From Aminobacter carboxidus (GTDB lineage Bacteria; Pseudomonadota; Alphaproteobacteria; Rhizobiales; Rhizobiaceae): 64,000 nucleotides of DNA. Of the stretch, positions 58,708 to 64,000 are shown one piece after another. The stretch covers positions 930,001-994,000 of the forward strand of contig NZ_JACZEP010000001.1 in the NCBI RefSeq assembly GCF_014863355.1. The letters are read 5' to 3'. Under the pieces are notes generated by a model, which was given only the letters and a program-made list of their open reading frames with translations, was not told where the DNA came from and searched no databases. Each line of letters begins with the position of its first letter. Position 1 is the first letter of the stretch. The position numbers and the translations under genes were made by a program.

Positions 58708-59703
58708 TCAGATCCTTGGTGTTGCGAGATGGGCAAGGCAGTCGCCGCGCACGACCAGTGACGGATGCCGCTGGCAAACGACGATGCCGGAGATGTCGAA
58801 ATGCTGGGGTGTGGCAGGGCGCGCTGGATCGTCCACCGCATGGACCATGCCGCAGAGGGCGCCGGCCTCGATGCGATCTCCGAGATCGGTCATGGGTTCG
58901 AACACGCCGTCCTCGGTCGCATAGACATAGTAGTCGCGGCCAAGCACTTCGAACTCGATCGCGGGAGGTGAAGGAGCGTCAAACATCTGCTCCACCATGG
59001 CGAAATGGGCGAGGAGGCGCTGGATGCCGTTTTCGATCAGCGCCAGGCCTTGCCTCGACACCGTCCCGCCGCCGCCGAACTCACCACCAAGCGAGATGAT
59101 GCCCTGGCGATTCGACTCCGATGTCGAGAGCCGGGGATCGGGACTGTAGCCCCAGACCTGCAGGTGCGGGGCGCCGAAGGCCCGCGCCGCTGCCAAAGCG
59201 CGGCTGTCGAGGTCCGGATCGCCGCTGCGGCGGGTGGAAACGAACGGAAGATAGTTCAGCGACGAGCCGCCGGCATGGAAATCCTGATAGAAATCGGCAA
59301 GAGGCAGCAGCACGGAGCTGACATAATCGGCGATGGCTGCTGTCGGTCCGCCCAGGGGATCGCCCGGATAGGCGCGGTTGAGATTGCCGCCGTCGAGCGG
59401 GGACACACGGCTGCCGGCAAGGGCTGCCGGCGCATTGAGCATCGGCAGGACGATCAGCCGTCCGTTGATCGAGGCGGGATCGATGCTCTGCAGCAGCTTG
59501 GTCAGAGCGATCTGGCCTTCATATTCGTCGCCATGGGTGCCGGCGGTGAGCAGCATCGTCGGCCCCTTGCCGCCTGCGACGACCCCGACCGGGATGGTGA
59601 TCGTGCCATAAGCGGAGCGATGAACCGAGTGTGGGAAATGCAGATTGCCGATCTGCTTGCCCGTTCGTTCATAGTCCAGCCGTGTCCAGATTTGCGTCGA
59701 CAT
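58708..59703 (-). CDS. Succinylglutamate desuccinylase/aspartoacylase family protein
   Basis: A 331-residue AstE/AspA-type zinc deacylase (M14 subfamily). Zinc ligands are H57 and E60 (AGTHGDEYEG) and H143 (DFHAGGSS), with NLNRAYPGD (R110) binding the substrate carboxylate. The C-terminal 90 residues form the beta-rich domain usual for this family. It probably cleaves an N-acyl amino acid or a blocked dipeptide. The ATG at 59703 follows the oppF stop closely, so it belongs to the importer operon. Substrate unknown. Confidence 0.83.
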   Translation of the reverse strand: MSTQIWTRLDYERTGKQIGNLHFPHSVHRSAYGTITIPVGVVAGGKGPTMLLTAGTHGDEYEGQIALTKLLQSIDPASINGRLIVLPMLNAPAALAGSRVSPLDGGNLNRAYPGDPLGGPTAAIADYVSSVLLPLADFYQDFHAGGSSLNYLPFVSTRRSGDPDLDSRALAAARAFGAPHLQVWGYSPDPRLSTSESNRQGIISLGGEFGGGGTVSRQGLALIENGIQRLLAHFAMVEQMFDAPSPPAIEFEVLGRDYYVYATEDGVFEPMTDLGDRIEAGALCGMVHAVDDPARPATPQHFDISGIVVCQRHPSLVVRGDCLAHLATPRI

Positions 59704-59705
59704 CT

Positions 59706-60806
59706 TCAGTTGCTGCTCATGCGGGAGTTGGAATTGGCGGCCGCCTGGCGGTAGAGCGCCAGCAGCCGGGTTGTTTTCGGCGCGTGCTGCGCGCCGGGTG
59801 CGTTTGCCTGAAAGGCGGGAATTTCCTGCCAGCGGTGGCAAGCCACCAGCCGCCCATCACCGCCAGGAGAAAGGGCCGGGATGTCCCGTCGGCAGCGCTC
59901 GATCGCAAACGGGCACCTTGGGTGGAAGCGACACCCCGAAGGTGGATCGAGCGGACTTGGCATGTCGCCGGCCAGCGCAACGCTGGCCTGGCGGGCGCCC
60001 GGCCGCGGCACAGGTGCGGCGGCGAGGAGCGCTCTGGTGTAGGGGTGCGACGGCTGGTCGAAGATCGCCGCCTTCGGCCCGATCTCGACGATATTGCCAA
60101 GATACATCACCGCAACGCGATGGCTGATATGGCGGACGACGGAGAGGCCGTGAGAAATGAACAGGTAGCTCAGGCCCAGGCGATCCTGAAGGCTTTGCAG
60201 CAGGTTGACGATCTGTGCCTGAACCGAGACATCGAGCGCGGAGACGGGCTCGTCGCAGACGATCAGCCTGGGTTCGACAGCAAGCGCGCGGGCGATGCCG
60301 ATGCGCTGGCGCTGACCACCGGAGAATTCGTGCGGATAGCGCCCGGCATGCCGCTTTGCCAGGCCAACCAGGCCAAGCAGTTCGGCGACCCTGTCATTGG
60401 CGCTGTTGCGGTCGGCCAGGCCATGCAGCAGCGCAGGCTCGGCGATCAGTTCGCCCACGGTCATGCGTGGGTTGAGCGAGCCGTAGGGGTCCTGGAAGAT
60501 CAACTGGATACGCCGGCGCATGGCGCGCTGTTCGCTGGCGGTCTGTCCGGACAGCTCCCGGCCCTCGAACAGGATCCGGCCCGAGCTCGGCGCGGCCAGC
60601 CCGACCAGCATGCGTCCGGCGGTCGACTTGCCGCAGCCGCTTTCGCCGACCAAAGAGAGGGTTTCGCCCGGGGCGATGCCGAAGCTGATGTCATTGACGG
60701 CGCTCAGCGTCCGCTTCTGCCATGGCCAGGCGCCTGCGACGCTGAACGTCTTGCTCAGCCCTTCGACTTTCAGAAGTGGGGCAGATGCATCAGTGGGCGA
60801 CGTCAT
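59706..60806 (-). CDS. Oligopeptide ABC ATPase, OppF type
   Basis: A 366-residue ATPase: Walker [11 protein letters not shown]-loop [16 protein letters not shown] (OppF hallmark), signature FSGGQRQRI, Walker [14 protein letters not shown]-loop [10 protein letters not shown] and the C-terminal oligo_HPY tail with Cys in [16 protein letters not shown]. The tail after about residue 330 is longer than usual. Overlaps the OppD-type gene by four bases. Confidence 0.92.
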   Translation of the reverse strand: MTSPTDASAPLLKVEGLSKTFSVAGAWPWQKRTLSAVNDISFGIAPGETLSLVGESGCGKSTAGRMLVGLAAPSSGRILFEGRELSGQTASEQRAMRRRIQLIFQDPYGSLNPRMTVGELIAEPALLHGLADRNSANDRVAELLGLVGLAKRHAGRYPHEFSGGQRQRIGIARALAVEPRLIVCDEPVSALDVSVQAQIVNLLQSLQDRLGLSYLFISHGLSVVRHISHRVAVMYLGNIVEIGPKAAIFDQPSHPYTRALLAAAPVPRPGARQASVALAGDMPSPLDPPSGCRFHPRCPFAIERCRRDIPALSPGGDGRLVACHRWQEIPAFQANAPGAQHAPKTTRLLALYRQAAANSNSRMSSN

Positions 60807-61801
60807 TGTTGTCCTCCCCGGGTCAGGGTTTCCAGGAGAGGTGCGCGCCAGCAGGCGGACAAATGGCCCGGCCTGACGGTCTCAAGCGGCGGCGCCTCCA
60901 TCGCGCAACGCTTGATGGCGAAGGGGCAGCGTGGCTGAAACCGGCAACCGGCGGGCAGCGCCAGCGGATCCGGCATGCTGCCTTCGATCGGCGTCAGCGT
61001 TTCGCTGTCGCCGTCGATCGAAGGCATCGAACTGAGCAGCCCGATCGTGTAGGGGTGCTCCGGACCGTCGAAGAGATCGGTGACCGGCGCGATCTCGACG
61101 ATGCGGCCGGCATACATCACAGCGACGCGGTCGGCCATCTCGGCAACCACGCCGAGATCATGGGTGATCAGGATGATGGCCGCACCGCTATTCGCCTTGA
61201 GCTCGCGCATCAGGTCCAGAATCTGGGCCTGCACGGTGACGTCGAGCGCGGTCGTCGGTTCGTCCGCGATCAGCAACTCCGGCCGGCAGGCCAGCGCCAT
61301 GGCGATCATCGCGCGCTGGCGCATGCCGCCGCTGAGTTCATGCGGATAACTCTTCATCCGGGCACGGGGCGAGGGGATGCCGGTCAATTCCAGCACTTCG
61401 ACCGCACGGGCGCGCGCTGCCGCCTTGCCGACCGCCTCGTGCAACTGGATCGCCTCGACGATCTGGTCGCCGATCGTCTGCACCGGATTGAGCGATGTGT
61501 TGGGCTCCTGGAAGATCATGCCGATACGGCCGCCGCGAAAGTCACGCATCGCATGGGCTGGCTTGGTCAGCAGGTCATCGCCACGAAACAGGATCTCGCC
61601 TGTTGTGATTGCGCTTGGGACCAGTCGCAGCAGCGAAAGCGACATGACACTCTTGCCCGAGCCGGACTCGCCGACAATCGCCAGCGTTTCGCCGGCACGG
61701 ACGCTGAAATTGACGTCGTCGACGGCAGCCACCGTGCCGCCCGCGGTATGGAAGCCGACCCGCAAGCCGCGGACCGCGATCAGGGGTATGTCTTGGGTCA
61801 T
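60803..61801 (-). CDS. Oligopeptide ABC ATPase, OppD type
   Basis: A 332-residue ATPase: Walker [10 protein letters not shown], signature LSGGMRQRA, Walker [14 protein letters not shown]-loop LITHDLGVV, and the [15 protein letters not shown] tail of OppD/DppD. Four-base overlaps on both sides indicate one transcript with the permeases. Confidence 0.92.
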   Translation of the reverse strand: MTQDIPLIAVRGLRVGFHTAGGTVAAVDDVNFSVRAGETLAIVGESGSGKSVMSLSLLRLVPSAITTGEILFRGDDLLTKPAHAMRDFRGGRIGMIFQEPNTSLNPVQTIGDQIVEAIQLHEAVGKAAARARAVEVLELTGIPSPRARMKSYPHELSGGMRQRAMIAMALACRPELLIADEPTTALDVTVQAQILDLMRELKANSGAAIILITHDLGVVAEMADRVAVMYAGRIVEIAPVTDLFDGPEHPYTIGLLSSMPSIDGDSETLTPIEGSMPDPLALPAGCRFQPRCPFAIKRCAMEAPPLETVRPGHLSACWRAPLLETLTRGGQQ

Positions 61802-62676
61802 CGCTGCAGCTTCGGGTCGGTGAGGTCGCGGAACGCATCCCCCAGCAGGTTGCAGGAAAGCACGATCATGAAGATCAGCAGGCTGGCTGCGGTCGAGACA
61901 TGCGGTGCCAGGAATATGAAGCTGCGGCCTTCGGCAGCGATGCTGCCGAGTTCCGCCGTCGGTGGCTGCAATCCAAGGCCGAGGAAGCCAAGGGCTGCGG
62001 CCAGAAGGATCGTCTCGCCGAATTGCAGCGAGCAGTAGACGACGATAGGCGCGGCGCAGTTGCGCAACAGGTAACGCCGGATCAGGGCGCTGTCGGAAAG
62101 GCCGATCACGCGGCCGGCATCCATGTATTCGGCCTGCATCACCGAGGCGGCGGTGGCACGGGCAACGCGGGCGATGGGCGGCGCCGCAGACAGGCCCAGC
62201 GCAATCACCAGGCTGTCCATGCCAACGCCCAGCATGGCCGCCAGAGCGAGGCCAAACAGGATCGATGGAAACGACAAAAGGATGTCGACCAGCCGCATCA
62301 GTGGTCCTTCGAGCCTGCGGTAGAAGGCGGCGGCCAGGCCGATGCTGGTGCCGATCAGGCTGCCGACGACGATGCTGGCAAAGCCAAGCGCAAGTGTCGT
62401 CCGAGCGCCGTAAAGCAGTCGGGTCAGCAGATCACGTCCCTGGGTGTCGGTGCCCAGGAGATGGTCGCCACCCGGCGGGCGGAGCCGCATCCTGAGATTG
62501 GTGTCGTAGGGATCGAACGGCGCCAGAACGGGTGCCAGAATGGCCGCAACGACAATCAGGACCAGGAAGATCAGGGCGATGAGGGCCAGGGGATCGCGGG
62601 CGAGGTGCCGGAGCAGATGCGGTCGCGAAGCGCCGGCGGTGTTTGCCGTCTGGAGGGCGGTGGTGTCGGTGCTCAT
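61798..62676 (-). CDS. Oligopeptide ABC permease, OppC type
   Basis: A 292-residue permease with about six helices. DPLALIALIFLVLIVVAAILAPVLAP is helix 1, HLLGTDTQGRDLLTRLLYGARTTL is the OppC/DppC signature and EYMDAGRVIGLSDSALIRRYLLRN is the coupling loop. Overlaps both neighbours by four bases. Confidence 0.92.
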   Translation of the reverse strand: MSTDTTALQTANTAGASRPHLLRHLARDPLALIALIFLVLIVVAAILAPVLAPFDPYDTNLRMRLRPPGGDHLLGTDTQGRDLLTRLLYGARTTLALGFASIVVGSLIGTSIGLAAAFYRRLEGPLMRLVDILLSFPSILFGLALAAMLGVGMDSLVIALGLSAAPPIARVARATAASVMQAEYMDAGRVIGLSDSALIRRYLLRNCAAPIVVYCSLQFGETILLAAALGFLGLGLQPPTAELGSIAAEGRSFIFLAPHVSTAASLLIFMIVLSCNLLGDAFRDLTDPKLQR

Positions 62677-63620
62677 CGGACCTTGCTCCGGATGCGGGGA
62701 TCGAGCAGGCCGTAGAGCGCATCGACAACGAAGTTGACCACGATGAAACCGCAGGCCAGCACGAGGATGCAGCCCTGGGCCATCGGAAAGTCGCTGGAGA
62801 CGATGGAGCCGACCGCCAGCCGGCCGATGCCGGGCCAGCCGAAGATGGTTTCGGCGATAACCGCGCCACCGAGCAGCGAGCCGATCTGCAGGCCGATCAG
62901 CGTCACGACAGGTATCAGCGCCGTGCGCAGCGCATGTCGTGTGACGACGCGGAACTCAGATGCTCCCTTGGCGCGGGCGGTGCGGATGAAGTCGGCACCC
63001 AGCACCTCGACAACCGCGGTGCGGGTCATCCGCGCCACCGGCCCGATGAAGATGAGCCCCAGCGTCAGCGCCGGCAGTGCGACATGGTGCAATCCGCTGA
63101 GCGTCCAAAGCGGCCCGCCCCGGCCTTGCAGCGGAAACAGCTGCCAGCGGAACGCGGCGAACTGCAACAGCAGAAGCCCGACCCAGAAAGCAGGAACGGA
63201 GACGCCTGCCACCGACAGCGCGGTGACGGCTCGGTCGAAGACCTGCCCACGGCGCATGGCAGCAAGCGTGCCCAGCAGGATGCCAAGCGGGACCGCCCAG
63301 ATCAGACTTGCCACCATCAGTTCGATGGTCGGCCCAAGCGCCGTCATAAGCTCTCCGGCGACCGGCGCGTTGTTGATGATCGACCGGCCGAGATCGCCTT
63401 GCATGACACGCAGCAGATAGAACCAGAACTGCATCATGATCGGGGCGTCGAGGCCGAGCTGGCGCCGGATGTCTTCGATTTCGGCAGCCGTACCCGACGG
63501 TCCGGCGATAATGGTGGCGGGGTCTGTCGGGATGACCTGAAGCATCAGGAAACCGACCAGAAGCACACCGAGCAGCACAGGTATCGAGGTCAACAAGCGC
63601 CAAAGGAGCTGTCGCGTCAC
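62673..63620 (-). CDS. Oligopeptide ABC permease, OppB type
   Basis: A 315-residue permease: LLTSIPVLLGVLLVGFLMLQVIPTDPATIIAG at the start, GLDAPIMMQFWFYLLRVMQGDLGRSI as the DppB hallmark, and DFIRTARAKGASEFRVVTRHALRTALIPVVT as the coupling loop. Start at GTG 63620 (GGGAG upstream). It follows the binding-protein gene after a 112-base gap with a large hairpin. Confidence 0.92.
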   Translation of the reverse strand: MTRQLLWRLLTSIPVLLGVLLVGFLMLQVIPTDPATIIAGPSGTAAEIEDIRRQLGLDAPIMMQFWFYLLRVMQGDLGRSIINNAPVAGELMTALGPTIELMVASLIWAVPLGILLGTLAAMRRGQVFDRAVTALSVAGVSVPAFWVGLLLLQFAAFRWQLFPLQGRGGPLWTLSGLHHVALPALTLGLIFIGPVARMTRTAVVEVLGADFIRTARAKGASEFRVVTRHALRTALIPVVTLIGLQIGSLLGGAVIAETIFGWPGIGRLAVGSIVSSDFPMAQGCILVLACGFIVVNFVVDALYGLLDPRIRSKVR

Positions 63621-63685
63621 GTTGTCTTCTCCCAAGCGGGCATCATTTCAAGGTTTCGGGGCTGGCCCGAATCCTGGCGTTCGAG

Positions 63686-63726
63686 CGGTCCACCGCACCG
63701 GCAGTCATGCCGGGCGCGGTGGACCG
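63686..63726. terminator. Compound hairpin between Opp binding-protein and permease genes
   Basis: Outer arms CGGTCCACCGC / GCGGTGGACCG (11 bases, perfect) and inner arms CCGGCA / TGCCGG with a GTCA loop form one long stem just after the binding-protein stop on the minus strand. No T run follows, so partial termination or 3'-end protection of the receptor mRNA is more likely than full termination. Confidence 0.6.
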
Positions 63727-63732
63727 TCGCCG

Positions 63733-64000
63733 TCATTTTGCCAGCTTGAGGTCCAGCCCGTTGTATAGGGGCGCACCGCTGATGCCATGCGGCTTGAACG
63801 GCGCAACGCGCGACCCAGCCACCACCACCAGCTTCTCGTTGACCAGAGGCTTCCACAATACGGCGTCGTGGATGATCGCTCCGGCCTCGGCGAAGGCGGC
63901 AAAGCGCGCTTCCGCCGAAGTCGCGCGGTTGCCGGCGTCGATCAGTTGATCGGTCTTGGGATCGTTCCAGTTCATCCGGTTGGGCGTCGGCATGTTCGAC
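63733..64000 (-). CDS. Oligopeptide-type ABC substrate-binding protein, C-terminal part
   Basis: The frame is open to the right edge of the window; only the last 88 residues are seen. NWNDPKTDQLIDAGNRATSAEARFAAFAEAGAIIHDAV followed by LWKPLVNEKLVVV matches the C-terminus of SBP_bac_5 receptors. It belongs to the OppBCDF operon that follows on the same strand. The signal peptide and ligand pocket lie outside the window. Confidence 0.8.
   Translation of the reverse strand, partial: SNMPTPNRMNWNDPKTDQLIDAGNRATSAEARFAAFAEAGAIIHDAVLWKPLVNEKLVVVAGSRVAPFKPHGISGAPLYNGLDLKLAK

Overview
The window reads as chromosome of a Hyphomicrobiales alphaproteobacterium close to Mesorhizobium/Aminobacter (Phyllobacteriaceae). 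Supporting this are high-GC coding with few gaps, a bioB-F-D-A-Z biotin cluster with the rhizobial KAS-III-like bioZ, a DUF2842 protein beside heme A synthase, a dispersed intergenic repeat of a type I associate with rhizobia (two copies), and many ABC uptake systems. The assignment rests on gene content and order, not on a database search. I saw no rRNA, tRNA, CRISPR array, insertion sequence, phage gene or replication origin.

Layout. 1-4 kb: end of an exopolysaccharide locus (GumC/Wzz-like protein cut by the window edge, CelD-like acetyltransferase, polysaccharide deacetylase). 4-15 kb: housekeeping genes: DUF2842, ctaA, an APH-type kinase, argC, speB, a glycerophosphodiesterase, rplM-rpsI, a thioesterase, enoyl-CoA hydratase, VOC and CoA-binding proteins, metY. 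15-22 kb: two small enzymes, then the proteostasis block clpP-clpX-lon-hupB. 22-30 kb: a dipeptide-type ABC importer with an M24 peptidase, an XRE-cupin regulator and a GAF protein. 30-41 kb: a glycosyltransferase and a long minus-strand cofactor cluster, nrtR / nadA-nadB-nadC / bioB-bioF-bioD-bioA-bioZ-panD, with two NrtR-like operators in front of nadA. 41-57.6 kb: a catabolic island with two LysR regulators and a branched-chain-type ABC importer. 57.5-64 kb: a GNAT/C39 peptidase protein, an AstE/aspartoacylase-like deacylase and a complete Opp-type importer whose binding protein runs off the right edge.

The most interesting part is the 41-57.6 kb island. One operon encodes a class A flavin monooxygenase, a close homologue of the cofactor-free 2,4-dioxygenase HOD (which cleaves 3-hydroxy-4-quinolones with release of CO), and an HGGYW alpha/beta hydrolase resembling kynurenine formamidase. 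The second operon encodes an aldehyde dehydrogenase, a DapA-fold protein with altered active-site motifs, a canonical 3-hydroxyanthranilate 3,4-dioxygenase, a metallo-beta-lactamase-fold hydrolase, a LivHMGF importer with its binding protein, and an aspartate-dehydrogenase-like enzyme. Read together, they suggest that an imported quinolone-type compound, possibly 8-hydroxylated and xanthurenate-derived, is hydroxylated, ring-opened with loss of CO, N-deacylated to (3-hydroxy)anthranilate and cleaved again by the 3HAO. I do not recognise this combination as a described pathway. It is an inference from gene families. No ACMS decarboxylase is visible, so the lower pathway is unresolved.
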